From Nonomuraea sp. PA05 (GTDB taxonomy: Bacteria; Actinomycetota; Actinomycetes; Streptosporangiales; Streptosporangiaceae), in NCBI RefSeq assembly GCF_008086045.1, contig NZ_VSEY01000033.1, positions 1-64,000 on the forward strand: 64,000 nt of DNA. The letters run 5' to 3'. The notes below the pieces were generated by a model. It made no database searches, was not told where the DNA came from, and worked only from the letters and a program-made list of their open reading frames with translations. Shown piece after piece: positions 1-7,669 of the stretch (its first letter is position 1; each line of letters begins with the position of its first letter). The position numbers and the translations under genes were made by a program.

Positions 1-876
1 GCTCCTGCTCCACACCGACGCGATGACGCCGTCCTCCGCGCTCACGATCTGCGGCCGGTAACCCATCGTCCTGAGCTGCGCGGCCTTCACCGCGTACGTC
101 ACCTTCGACAGGCTCAGGTACTCCTTGAGGCCGGTGGCGCCGCCCTTGGCCCACACGGTCGAGTACAGCTTGCCCGGCCCGACGGCCATGAGCACCGGGC
201 GCAGGCCCTGCTTCGCCTTGGCCAGCAGCTCCTGGCCGCGCTGCTCCACGGTCTGGCCGAGCGTCACCTGAAGAGTGCCGGTGGCGGCGCCCGCCACCCA
301 GACGGCCGCGTACAGCGGCTTCTCCACCGTGCCGTACACGTCCAGCGAGGCGATGCTGTAGCCGGCGGCGCTCAGCTCGGCGTTGACCTTGACGAGGGTC
401 TCCTTGGTCAGCGCCAGCTCCGACTTGACGAGCTGCGTGGTCTTCTCGAAGACCACCGCGAAGACCGCGCCGGGGCCGGTGCCCGTGCCGGTGACCAGCT
501 TGGGCTGGTAACCCAGCTTGGCCTGCTCCGCGATGCGCCGCGGCAGGTCCGTGGCCGACAGGCCCTGCAGCACGCTCACCTTGCGGGCGGCGTCCTTGAC
601 CCAGACGGACGTGTACTGCGGGCTGGCCGCGTCGGTCACGCTCAGCGCCTGGGGGACGTACCCCTTGCCCAGCAGCTCCTTGATCCGCTGCACCAGCTTC
701 GAGCCGCTGAGCGCATCGAGGGAGAGCCAGTCGAGCGCCTGGTTCTGGACGGCCTGCGCGGACGTGACCTGCGCGGTCGTGGTCTGCGCCGTGGCCGGGG
801 CGGCGGCCCCCAGCAGGGGAGCGGCGGCGAGCGCCATGGCCGCGGTCAGGGTGGTCGCTCTGTTCTTGCCCCTCAT
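1..876 (-). CDS. Secreted bacterial tandem repeat (BTRD1-like) protein, C-terminus outside window
   Basis: The frame is open from an ATG at 876 to the window edge, so the C-terminus is missing. The start is supported by AGGAGG three bases upstream. The N-terminus (MRGKNRATTLTAAMALAAA, then an alanine-rich stretch ending near ATAQ at residue 31) is a clear signal peptide. From about residue 65 the protein is built of repeated modules of about 45 residues with the pattern K-GY-P-(x)n-Y-AVWV (GYVPQALSV..YTSVWV, GYQPKLV..FAVVF, GYSIASLDV..YAAVWV, GLRPVLMAV..YSTVWA, GYRPQIV..IASVWS). This matches the bacterial tandem repeat domain 1 found in secreted serine-hydrolase and polyglycine-hydrolase type proteins. 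No catalytic domain is visible in the portion present; one could lie beyond the edge. Extracellular location is inferred from the signal peptide. Confidence 0.8.
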   Translation of the reverse strand, partial: MRGKNRATTLTAAMALAAAPLLGAAAPATAQTTTAQVTSAQAVQNQALDWLSLDALSGSKLVQRIKELLGKGYVPQALSVTDAASPQYTSVWVKDAARKVSVLQGLSATDLPRRIAEQAKLGYQPKLVTGTGTGPGAVFAVVFEKTTQLVKSELALTKETLVKVNAELSAAGYSIASLDVYGTVEKPLYAAVWVAGAATGTLQVTLGQTVEQRGQELLAKAKQGLRPVLMAVGPGKLYSTVWAKGGATGLKEYLSLSKVTYAVKAAQLRTMGYRPQIVSAEDGVIASVWSRS

Positions 877-954
877 GGTCCTCCTATGTAGGTAAAGGTC
901 ATCCCTATTGCGGACAAGAGGGGACCATAACGGAGCATGAGGGGAAGGCGACCT

Positions 955-987
955 ACCGTTACGGTGATCGTGACAAGACTGTGTCAA
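955..987 (-). promoter_or_regulatory. Candidate promoter and operator upstream of the tandem-repeat gene
   Basis: On the minus strand a perfect -35 hexamer TTGACA occupies 987-982. An 18-base spacer leads to a weak -10 (CGTAAC, 963-958). The -10 overlaps an 11-bp palindrome ACCGTTACGGT (955-965). The arrangement would put an operator over the promoter of the secreted repeat protein. The neighbouring TetR gene (994-1638), transcribed in the same direction just upstream, is the obvious candidate to bind it, but this is inference. Confidence 0.4.
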
Positions 988-993
988 AACCCC

Positions 994-1638
994 TTACACG
1001 GTCTGGCGGGGCGCGCAGAGCTGCGCGCGCAACGTCTCGTACGCCCAGCGCTCGAACCGCTCGGGCGTCCAGCCGCGCTCGCGGACGAACAGCAGATAGA
1101 GGTCGGGGCTCAGCACCCCGTAGAGCAGGTCGGCGGCCTCCTCCACCGGCACCTCCCCGCGCGCGCCCGGCTTGGCCATGAGCTCGCGCGCCGCCGCCGT
1201 CGCCACGACGTGGCGCGGGTCCTCCTTGTCCGGCCACATCTCCGAGACCTCCGGGTCGGTGGCCGCGGCGATCTCCAGCACCTTGGTCATCGGCGCCACC
1301 CGCTCCAGCACGGAGCGGGTGCCCGCCACGTGGCCGCGCAGGTGCTCCTCGGCGCTGCCCGCCGCCATGGCCTCGCGGAACCACGGCCGGTCGAGCGTCG
1401 CCACCGGCAGGTCGTCGCCCGCGATCGTGACGTCCACCAGCTCCTTGAGCAGCCGGCGCTTGTTGCCGAACACGAAGTAGACCGTCTGCACGGCCACGCC
1501 CGCCCTGTCGGCGACCTCCTGCAACGTCGTCGCGCCGTAACCCCGCGCCACGAACAGCTCTCCGGCGGCGCTCAGCAACCGCCGCCGGGTCTCCGCCGAC
1601 TTCTGCGCCTTCTTGCCAGGCCTCTTGCCGTCACTCAC
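994..1638 (-). CDS. TetR family transcriptional regulator
   Basis: A 214-residue protein of normal TetR length. The N-terminal DNA-binding domain (about residues 15-62) has the typical helix-turn-helix pattern: ETRRRLLSAAGELFVARGYG, then TTLQEVADRAGVAVQTVYFVF, then NKRRLLKELV. The C-terminal ligand domain is not similar to a named subfamily I recognise. The start is a GTG at 1638; its first bases overlap the stop codon of a 41-codon ORF (GTGA), suggesting translational coupling. It likely acts as a repressor of itself or of the secreted repeat protein downstream; the ligand is unknown. Confidence 0.92.
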   Translation of the reverse strand: MSDGKRPGKKAQKSAETRRRLLSAAGELFVARGYGATTLQEVADRAGVAVQTVYFVFGNKRRLLKELVDVTIAGDDLPVATLDRPWFREAMAAGSAEEHLRGHVAGTRSVLERVAPMTKVLEIAAATDPEVSEMWPDKEDPRHVVATAAARELMAKPGARGEVPVEEAADLLYGVLSPDLYLLFVRERGWTPERFERWAYETLRAQLCAPRQTV

Positions 1639-1760
1639 GGCGGCAAGGCTAGTGCACCCCGGGGAGCCGCACCGGCATGCTGACGATCATCGTCAGGCCT
1701 CCTCCCGGCGACCAGCCCCAGGATCACCAAGATCGCGATCGTCAGGGCGACGTCTGCCAT
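1635..1760 (-). CDS. Candidate 41-residue membrane peptide coupled to the TetR gene
   Basis: An ATG at 1760 is preceded by GAGGAG at five bases, a good ribosome binding site. The peptide begins MADVALTIAILVILGLVAGRR, one hydrophobic helix followed by basic residues, then a short charged tail ending ALALPP. The stop TGA overlaps the GTG start of the TetR gene by the GTGA arrangement. The helix plus basic flank looks like a small inner-membrane peptide. A second tiny ORF (ATG at 1682, 13 codons) with AGGAGG seven bases upstream lies inside it in another frame. No family is recognised; it resembles KdpF-type micropeptides only in size and topology. It could also be a chance ORF. Confidence 0.4.
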   Translation of the reverse strand: MADVALTIAILVILGLVAGRRPDDDRQHAGAAPRGALALPP

Positions 1761-1853
1761 CTCCACTCCTCGGCCAGGCGATCAGCGTCCGCCACAACAC
1801 CAGGTAACGCTGAGATTTGTGGGTTTTGCTGTTCTTGGCCAGCGAGGAGAACC

Positions 1854-2060
1854 CTGTCGCGCGTTCTGATCACCGGATCCGCCGACGGGCTCGGCCTGAT
1901 GGCCGGGCGGCTGCGAGGAGATGCGGTCGCTGGCACGGCAGGCGAACGAATCGGGCCCGTTCGACGCGGTGATCCACAACGTGGCCGCGCGACCACGACC
2001 TCCAGGACGCCCTGCTCGCGGCGTGCGCCGAGCTGACCGGGACGCCGCTCCCGTCGTCGG
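1854..2060 (+). pseudogene. Remnant of a short-chain dehydrogenase/reductase, three fragments
   Basis: Three pieces of one SDR are readable in different frames. 1854-1911 gives LSRVLITGSADGLGLMAGRL, the TGxxxGxG cofactor motif. 1912-1990 gives EEMRSLARQANESGPFDAV followed by IHNVAA, matching the D-loop and NAG region. 1991-2050 gives DHDLQDALLAACAELTGTPL, resembling the C-terminal end of the same family. The segments between them are missing, so the active-site YxxxK is gone. CTG stands where ATG would be expected, behind an AGGAGA ribosome binding site, and there is no in-frame stop. The gene has decayed through internal deletions. The third piece is the least certain. Confidence 0.65.
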
Positions 2061-2064
2061 CGGG

Positions 2065-2364
2065 TCAGGCGGGCTGTCCTGCCGCGGCCGTGCGCGCCGC
2101 CATCCGCCGTTCGAACCACAGGGAGGTGAACGGCGGCACCGCGCAGGCCAGCCCGAGCACGACCGCGCCCCTGCTCCAGCCCGCCTCGCGCGCCGAGAGC
2201 AGCACCCCGGCCACGTACAGGACGAACAGCGCCCCGTGCACCGGCCCGAAGATCTTCACGCCGAGCTCGCCGGTCTCGGTCACGTACTTGAAGAACATCC
2301 CGACGAGCAGCCCCGCCCACGAGCACGCCTCGGCCACTGCAACGGCCCGGAACCAACGCAGCAC
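2065..2364 (-). CDS. DUF3817 domain integral membrane protein
   Basis: A 99-residue protein with three predicted membrane helices (about residues 8-27, 39-60, 66-86), matching the DUF3817 family: MLRWFRAVAVAEACSWAGLL, then GMFFKYV, then IFGPVHGALFVLYV. The conserved G-P-(V/I)-H-G motif is present. The start is a GTG at 2364. The family has no defined function. It is divergent from the P450 gene, and the intergenic region (2365-2547) carries two palindromes, so the two transcription units may share control. Confidence 0.88.
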   Translation of the reverse strand: MLRWFRAVAVAEACSWAGLLVGMFFKYVTETGELGVKIFGPVHGALFVLYVAGVLLSAREAGWSRGAVVLGLACAVPPFTSLWFERRMAARTAAAGQPA

Positions 2365-2395
2365 AATCCACCCTTTCGCCCGATATTGCGCCTCA

Positions 2396-2412
2396 CTCTA
2401 CAAGCTGTAGAG
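2396..2412. promoter_or_regulatory. 17-bp palindrome in the DUF3817/P450 divergent region
   Basis: CTCTACA-AGC-TGTAGAG is a perfect dyad (7+3+7) lying 31 bases upstream of the DUF3817 start. It is distinct in sequence from the second dyad at 2420-2459. Position and symmetry suggest a binding site for a dimeric repressor controlling the DUF3817 gene. Confidence 0.5.
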
Positions 2413-2419
2413 GACGAAT

Positions 2420-2459
2420 GAACATGCACGGCGTGCATTGATGCGCGTCGTGCATGTTC
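2420..2459. promoter_or_regulatory. Triple half-site operator upstream of the cytochrome P450
   Basis: ATGCACG-G-CGTGCAT (2424-2438) is a perfect 15-bp palindrome. A third half-site follows at 2449-2459 (CGTGCATGTTC), which is the exact reverse complement of GAACATGCACG at 2420-2430. So the same half-site occurs three times, with two possible dyads. It lies about 90 bases before the P450 start. The TetR protein encoded directly after the P450 (3876-4535) is the natural candidate ligand-responsive repressor; that link is inference. Confidence 0.6.
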
Positions 2460-2547
2460 GACGTGTAGGGTGGCTCCGACCCTGGCTTGGCGACGGGCGG
2501 TCGCGCGGCGTCGCCCGTCGCCCGTCGCCCGAGAAGAGGATGTGGCG

Positions 2548-3873
2548 ATGGCGATCTCCGGCGAGCAGCAGACCGAGGGCCAGAACGGGCGGGTGACGGA
2601 GTCCCCGACCCAGATCCGCCGGATGTTGCCGGCGGACCTGGTGGACAGGGGCGGCTGCCCGTTCGATCCGCCGCCCGGCGTGCGGGAGCGGCGCGGGCAG
2701 GGCGCGATCCAGCCGCTCCAGCTCCTCAACGGCGCCCCCACCTGGCTCGTCACCGGGCTGCAGGAGGCGCGCGCCGTCCTGGCCGACTCCCGCTTCAGCT
2801 CCGACCGGGTGCGCTACCCCGACGTCACCAAGCTGCAGCCGCACGAGGTCGAGCAGCTCACCGCCGCGGCGAACGGCGGCGCATCAGGGACTGGGGTCGT
2901 CGCGCCCAAGGTGGAAACCCGTACCGACGGCATGTTCGTCTTCATGGACCCGCCCGAGCACACCCGCCTGCGGCGGCTGCTGACCGGCCAGTTCACCGTC
3001 CGGCGGATGCGGGCGCTGGAGTCACGGCTGCGCGAGATCGCCGTGGAGCACATCGAGGCCATGCGGGCCGCCGGCACCGAGGCCGACCTCGTGCCCGCGT
3101 ACGCGCTGCCCATCCCCTCGCTGGCCATCTGCGAGCTGCTCGGCGTCGACTACGCCGACCGGGCCGAGTTCCAGGAGCGCACCGCCATCGCGCTGAACTC
3201 CAACACCCCCGACGACGAGCGCATGCAGGCCGGCATGGAGCTGTACGGCTTCATCCAGGGCCTGGTGGCGGCCAAGCGCGCCAAGCCGGGCGACGACATC
3301 CTGTCCGGGCTCGTGCACGACGCCGACCCGCCGCTGACCGACGCCCAGCTCACCGACGTGGCCCTGGTGCTGCTGGGCGCCGGGCACGAGACCACCGCCA
3401 ACATGCTCGGCCTGGGCACGTTCGCGCTGCTGGAGCACCCCGACCAGCTCGCCGCGCTGCGCGCCGACCCGTCGCTGATGGACAACGCGATCGAGGAGCT
3501 GCTGCGCTACCTGTCCATCATCCAGATGGGCGTCAGCCGGGTGGCCATCGAAGACGTTACGATCGCCGACGTGAAGATTCCCGCAGGCGGCACGGTGATC
3601 ATCGCCACGCCCGAGGCGAACCGCGACCCCCGCCACTGGGACGACCCGGACCGCCTCGACGTGCACCGGCCCCGCGCCTCGCACCTGGCCTTCGGCCACG
3701 GCATCCACCAGTGCCTGGGGCAGCAGCTCGCCAGGGCCGAGATGAAGGTCGGGCTGAGCGAGCTGATCACCCGGATGCCGGACCTGCGCCTCACGGTGCC
3801 CGCCGACCAGGTGCCGCTGCGCAACGAGATGCTCATCTTCGGGGTGCACTCCCTGCCCGTCACCTGGGCCTGA
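2548..3873 (+). CDS. Cytochrome P450 (CYP105-like)
   Basis: A 441-residue soluble bacterial P450 monooxygenase. The I-helix motif AGHETTAN (E281, T282), the K-helix ExxR (IEELLRY) and the haem-binding loop FGHGIHQCLGQ (axial ligand C389) are all intact. The N-terminus has the actinobacterial start (PFDPPPGVRERR) and no membrane anchor. The start chosen is the ATG at 2548, with GAGGA seven bases upstream; an open frame extends to 2470 but looks non-coding. No ferredoxin gene is adjacent, so electron partners must be supplied from elsewhere. It is followed after two bases by a TetR gene and preceded by palindromic operators, indicating substrate-induced expression. The substrate is not predictable. 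Confidence 0.93.
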   Translation: MAISGEQQTEGQNGRVTESPTQIRRMLPADLVDRGGCPFDPPPGVRERRGQGAIQPLQLLNGAPTWLVTGLQEARAVLADSRFSSDRVRYPDVTKLQPHEVEQLTAAANGGASGTGVVAPKVETRTDGMFVFMDPPEHTRLRRLLTGQFTVRRMRALESRLREIAVEHIEAMRAAGTEADLVPAYALPIPSLAICELLGVDYADRAEFQERTAIALNSNTPDDERMQAGMELYGFIQGLVAAKRAKPGDDILSGLVHDADPPLTDAQLTDVALVLLGAGHETTANMLGLGTFALLEHPDQLAALRADPSLMDNAIEELLRYLSIIQMGVSRVAIEDVTIADVKIPAGGTVIIATPEANRDPRHWDDPDRLDVHRPRASHLAFGHGIHQCLGQQLARAEMKVGLSELITRMPDLRLTVPADQVPLRNEMLIFGVHSLPVTWA

Positions 3874-3875
3874 CC

Positions 3876-4535
3876 ATGCCTGACGCCCCCGTGCCCGCTG
3901 CCGTGATCGGGCGGCGGGAGCGCAAGAAGCAGGCGACCAGGGCCGCCCTGCGGGAGGCGGCCCTGCGCCTGGCGCTGCGCGACGGCGTGGAGAACGTCAC
4001 CGTCGAGCGGATCGCCTCCGAGGCCGACATCGCGTTGCGGACGTTCTTCAACTACTTCTCCAGCAAGGAGGAGGCGGTGGTCGCGGCGGCCGCGGCCGGG
4101 GCGGAGGCGGTCATCGCCGAGTTCCGGGCCAGGCCCGCCGCCGAGTCCGTGTTGCGGGCGTTGCGGGAGGCGGTGCTCACCGTCTTCGACCAGGACCATG
4201 CGGCCAGCCGCGACTACATCAGGGCCAGCAGGCTCATCCGCAGGACGCCGTCGCTGCTGCCGCAGGAGCTGGCCGTGATGGCCGCCCAGGAGAAGGCGCT
4301 CGCCGACGCCATCGTCGAGCGCCTCCAGCCCGCCCCGATCGGGATCTATCCCGCCTTGTGCGCGGCCACGTCCCTCACGGCGCTGCGGGTCGTGCTGAGC
4401 CGGTGGCTGGAGCACGCCGGGGACTCCGACGAGACGCCGCCCATGGACCTCCTGCGCCAGGAGATCGACCAGGCGATCGGCGACCTGGCCGCCGGCCTGG
4501 ACCGCCCAGGCCGCCCGCCCGCCTCAGGCGAGTGA
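3876..4535 (+). CDS. TetR family regulator, operonic with the P450
   Basis: A 219-residue TetR protein. The HTH domain spans about residues 14-60 (RKKQATRAALREAALRLALR, then VTVERIASEADIALRTFFNYF, SSKEEAV). The TetR_C-like C-terminus (Leu/Arg-rich helices) follows. It starts two bases after the P450 stop codon, so the two are co-transcribed and probably translationally coupled. The genetic linkage suggests autoregulation together with the P450 through the operator at 2420-2459. Confidence 0.92.
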   Translation: MPDAPVPAAVIGRRERKKQATRAALREAALRLALRDGVENVTVERIASEADIALRTFFNYFSSKEEAVVAAAAAGAEAVIAEFRARPAAESVLRALREAVLTVFDQDHAASRDYIRASRLIRRTPSLLPQELAVMAAQEKALADAIVERLQPAPIGIYPALCAATSLTALRVVLSRWLEHAGDSDETPPMDLLRQEIDQAIGDLAAGLDRPGRPPASGE

Positions 4536-4579
4536 CCGGACCGAGGCCGCGTCAGGCGAGGGCCGAGGTCGAGGCCAGG

Positions 4580-6055
4580 TCAGGCGAGTGAGCCCGCCCG
4601 GCGGCCGAACACCGCGCCCGAGGTGAGCCCGGTCCCGCCCGGGTAGTTGCCGCTGAACAGCCCGCCCAGCATCTCCCCGCACACGAACAACCCCGGAATC
4701 GGATCGCCCCGCCCGTCGAGCACCCGCCCGTGCGTGTCGGCGTGCAGCCCGCCGAACGTGAACGTGATCCCGCACGTCACGGGAAACGCGTGGTACGGCG
4801 GACGCTCCAGCGCAACGGCCCAGTTCGACTTGGGCGGCGTGGTGGCGGCGGCCCGCCCGTCGAGCACGGACAGGTCGAGCGGCACCGACCGGTCGATGGA
4901 GGCGTTGAACTCCGCGACGGTCCGCCCCAGCACCGCCGCGTCGACCCCCATCCCCGCGGCCAGCTCGTCGAGGGTGCCGGCCGTCACGACGGACGCGCCG
5001 GGCATGTCGTACTCCTCGGCCCGCAGCTTCGGCCGGGTGGCGGCGTCGAAGAGCTGGAAGGCCACGCCTCCGGGCTGGGCGAGGATGCGCGCGCCGTACT
5101 CGGCGTAGGTGAGGTTGCGGAAGTCCGCCCCCTCGTCGAGGAAGCGCCGCCCGTCGGTGTTGACGACGATGCCCAGCGGGTAGCCACCGCGGGTGAGCTG
5201 GTTGGTGAGCTCGCGGTTGCTCTCGTTCTCCGCGTACCAGGCGTCCCAGGCGACGCTGTGACAGGTGCTCCAGTCGCCGTGCGTGCCCGCTCCGGCGGCG
5301 ATCGCCGCCGCGAGCATGTCACCGGTGTTGTACGGCGTGCCGCGCACCTTGGCCCGCTGCCAGCCCTCCCCGAGGTGCTCGCGCCGCATGCCGGCGTCGG
5401 CCTCGAAGCCGCCGGCGGCGAGCACCACCGATCCGGCGCGCACCGAGCCGCTGCGGCCGTCGGTGTCCTCCCAGGTCAGCCCGGTCACGCGGCCTGCTTC
5501 GAGGGTGAGCCCGCGGGCTCGCACGCCGTAGCGGAGCTCCACCCCCGCGTGCCGCGCCGCCCGCGTGTGCTGCTCGATGAGGCCCTTGCCGCCGCCGGTG
5601 CTGCCGACGGCCAGCCCGCCCCAGAAGACCTGGCGGCCGTCGTCGCCGGGGTAGGCCTGCCGCTCGTACATGAGCCGGAAGCGCAACCCCTTGCCGTGCA
5701 GCCAGCGCAGTGTCCCCGCGCTCTGGCTGATCAGCACGTCGGTGAGCGCCTTGTCGTTGCGGTCGCCGGTGACCTTGGCCATGTCGGCCGCGAACTGCGC
5801 GGCCGGGTAGGAGGGCAGCACGGTGGCGGCGTGCCGGGCGTCGGGGTCGAGCAGGTCCGCGAGCTCGCCGAGGCCGTCGTGCACGATGCGGAACGCGCCC
5901 GCCGTGTAGTAGCTGTTGCCGCCCGCCCCTTGCTCGGGGCCCTTCTCCAGCAGGAGAACGCGGCGGCCACGCTCCGCGGCGGCGTGCGCGGCGCTGAACC
6001 CGGCGTTGCCGCCGCCGACCACCACCACGTCGAAGTCGTCGCTCCCGAGTTGCAT
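4580..6055 (-). CDS. tcuA: FAD-dependent dehydrogenase, tricarballylate dehydrogenase TcuA-like
   Basis: A 491-residue FAD_binding_2 (fumarate reductase/succinate dehydrogenase flavoprotein) family enzyme. The N-terminal dinucleotide motif VVVGGGNAGFSAAHAAAERG, the adenine-binding LLLEKGP and the C-terminal FAD loop (IPGLFVCGEMLGGLFSGNYP then GGTGLTSG) match TcuA-type tricarballylate dehydrogenases, which oxidise tricarballylate to cis-aconitate. The second of two adjacent ATGs (6055) is preferred because GGAGG lies five bases upstream. It is divergent from tctCBA, a tricarboxylate uptake system, which supports a tricarboxylate-type substrate. TcuB, the partner that reoxidises the flavin in Salmonella, is absent here. 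Another 3-ketosteroid-like or fumarate-like substrate remains possible. Confidence 0.75.
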   Translation of the reverse strand: MQLGSDDFDVVVVGGGNAGFSAAHAAAERGRRVLLLEKGPEQGAGGNSYYTAGAFRIVHDGLGELADLLDPDARHAATVLPSYPAAQFAADMAKVTGDRNDKALTDVLISQSAGTLRWLHGKGLRFRLMYERQAYPGDDGRQVFWGGLAVGSTGGGKGLIEQHTRAARHAGVELRYGVRARGLTLEAGRVTGLTWEDTDGRSGSVRAGSVVLAAGGFEADAGMRREHLGEGWQRAKVRGTPYNTGDMLAAAIAAGAGTHGDWSTCHSVAWDAWYAENESNRELTNQLTRGGYPLGIVVNTDGRRFLDEGADFRNLTYAEYGARILAQPGGVAFQLFDAATRPKLRAEEYDMPGASVVTAGTLDELAAGMGVDAAVLGRTVAEFNASIDRSVPLDLSVLDGRAAATTPPKSNWAVALERPPYHAFPVTCGITFTFGGLHADTHGRVLDGRGDPIPGLFVCGEMLGGLFSGNYPGGTGLTSGAVFGRRAGSLA

Positions 6056-6092
6056 CATGCCCTCCAGGTCTTGTTCTCAATTGCATGTGAGT

Positions 6093-6108
6093 GTATACAG
6101 TCGTACAC
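6093..6108. promoter_or_regulatory. GntR-type operator between tcuA-like and tctC genes
   Basis: GTATACAGTCGTACAC lies midway between the divergent FAD dehydrogenase and the tctC gene. It aligns with the 16-bp palindrome before the GntR gene at 9190-9205 (11 of 16 identical; consensus G-Y-ATACA-N3-GTA-Y-R-C). The flanks GTGTA and TACAC are also symmetric. Shared sites at both ends of the locus point to control by the GntR protein at 9218-9871. Confidence 0.65.
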
Positions 6109-6151
6109 CATAGATTCTGACAACGGGACTCGGGGAGCGGTGAAGGGCTCG

Positions 6152-7147
6152 ATGACTCCTATCAGGCGGTGGGCCCCACTCGTGGTCGCGCTGCTCACGA
6201 CCGGTGCGCTCGTCGCCACCGCGCCGGCGGACGACCAGCGGGCGGGCTCCGCCGTGACCCGCGCACTTGACGGCAGACAACTACGGATCATGGCGCCCGC
6301 CGCGCCCGGCGGCGGCTGGGACCAGACGTCGCGGGAGATGCAGGCCGCGCTGCGCGACCTCGTCGGCCGCAGCGAGGTGTACAACGTCGCCGGCGCCGGC
6401 GGCACGATCGGGCTGAGCCAGTTCGTCCGGCTGAACGGCGACCCCAGCCAGCTCATGACGACCGGCCTCATCATGATCGGCGCGGTGGAGTCCAACGACT
6501 CGCCGCACTCGCTGTCCGAGACCGTCCCGCTGGCCCGGCTCACCACCGACTACCAGGTCGTCGTGGCCGCCGCGAACTCCCCGCTCAAGGACATGAAGGC
6601 GGCGGCCGACGCGATGCGCCGGAACCTGCCGGCCGTGTCGATCTCAGGCGGCTCGGCCGGCGGCGTCGAGCAGATCCTCGCCGGGCTGATGGCCAAGGCC
6701 GTCGGCGCCGATCCGGCGAAGGTCAGCTACGTCGCCCACTCCGGCGGCGGCGAGGCGCTCACCACGCTGCTCTCCGGCCGCTCGACCATCGGCATCTCGG
6801 GGGTCTCGGAGGTCATGCCGCAGATCAAGGGCGGGCAGGTGCGGGCGCTCGCCGTGTCCAGCCCGGAGCGATTGCCCGCGCTGCCCGACGTGCCCACCTT
6901 GCGTGAGTCGGGGCTGGACGTCGAGCTGCAGAACTGGCGCGGCGTGGTCGCGCCGCAGGGGATCACGTCCGAGCAGGAGCGCGCGCTGGAGCAGATGCTG
7001 CTCGACATGACGCGTACGGACGCCTGGCGCCAGGCGCTCGCCGAGCGCGGCTGGGGCGACGCCGCACTGGCAGGACCCGAGTTCGAGAAGTTCGTCCAGT
7101 CGGAACAGGGCCGGGTGGCGCAGATTCTCAAGGAGATCGGATTGTGA
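6152..7147 (+). CDS. tctC: Tripartite tricarboxylate transporter substrate-binding protein (TctC/Bug family)
   Basis: A 331-residue extracytoplasmic binding protein. A hydrophobic N-terminal segment (RRWAPLVVALLTTGALVATA) serves as signal or anchor; no lipobox cysteine is present. The Bug-fold signatures are clear: IMAPAAPGGGWDQTSREMQ near residue 50, YNVAGAGGTIG, then VSISGGSAGGVEQ and a C-terminal ENWRG-like LQNWRGVVAPQG. It captures the carboxylate substrate and delivers it to TctA/TctB. A GTG at 6140 is an alternative start. It begins an operon: the stop overlaps the GTG of tctB. Confidence 0.92.
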   Translation: MTPIRRWAPLVVALLTTGALVATAPADDQRAGSAVTRALDGRQLRIMAPAAPGGGWDQTSREMQAALRDLVGRSEVYNVAGAGGTIGLSQFVRLNGDPSQLMTTGLIMIGAVESNDSPHSLSETVPLARLTTDYQVVVAAANSPLKDMKAAADAMRRNLPAVSISGGSAGGVEQILAGLMAKAVGADPAKVSYVAHSGGGEALTTLLSGRSTIGISGVSEVMPQIKGGQVRALAVSSPERLPALPDVPTLRESGLDVELQNWRGVVAPQGITSEQERALEQMLLDMTRTDAWRQALAERGWGDAALAGPEFEKFVQSEQGRVAQILKEIGL

Positions 7148-7668
7148 CCACGGAGACGAACGAGACCGCCACGGCGCCCCCCGAACCCGAGCCGGACCTG
7201 ACCTGCGACAGAAGAACCGCCATCAGCTCGGCCATCTTCGGCGGCCTCATGGTCGTGACCGGCCCTGTGATGATCGCGGACGCCCGCCGGCTGCCCGACG
7301 ACGGCAGCGCCATGGGCCCCGCCGTGGCGCCGTTCACGCTGGGCGTGCTGCTCGCCCTGACCGGCCTCTGGCTGGCGCTGCGCTCCCTGCGCGACCTGCG
7401 CACCGCCACCCGGGGGCACCCGCTGCGCAGCCACGCGGCCCTGAGAGTGGGCGCGCTGGCCGTCGCGCTCGTCGCCTTCGCCCTGCTGCTGCCGGTCATC
7501 GGCTACGTCGCCGGCTCCGCCGCCCTCTTCGTCGTCACGGCCCTGCTGCTCGGCGCGCCACACGGCTGGCGGCTGTACGCGGGCGGCTGGTCGCTGGCGG
7601 CGCTGGCCTTCCTCGTCTTCGACCGCGTCATCGGGCTCACCCTGCCCACCGGACCGTGGGGGTTCTGA
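7144..7668 (+). CDS. tctB: Tripartite tricarboxylate transporter small membrane subunit TctB
   Basis: A 174-residue membrane protein with four hydrophobic segments (about residues 27-47, 63-83, 99-131, 140-160), the usual layout of TctB. The acidic, proline-rich N-terminus is cytoplasmic. The start GTG overlaps the tctC stop (GTGA). TctB is the poorly conserved small subunit that supports TctA; its identity rests on size, topology and its position between tctC and tctA. Confidence 0.88.
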   Translation: MTTETNETATAPPEPEPDLTCDRRTAISSAIFGGLMVVTGPVMIADARRLPDDGSAMGPAVAPFTLGVLLALTGLWLALRSLRDLRTATRGHPLRSHAALRVGALAVALVAFALLLPVIGYVAGSAALFVVTALLLGAPHGWRLYAGGWSLAALAFLVFDRVIGLTLPTGPWGF

Positions 7669-7669
7669 C

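Noticed and set aside
937..1683. Long open frame antisense to the TetR gene
   Set aside because: It is the GC-skewed mirror of a clear TetR gene, with His/Arg/Gly-rich composition and no family match.
1635..1760. KdpF subunit
   Set aside because: Size and single helix fit, but sequence motifs do not and no kdpABC genes are adjacent.
4730..6151. Forward open frame running into the tctC gene
   Set aside because: It is antisense to the FAD dehydrogenase; only the part from 6152 looks like a protein.
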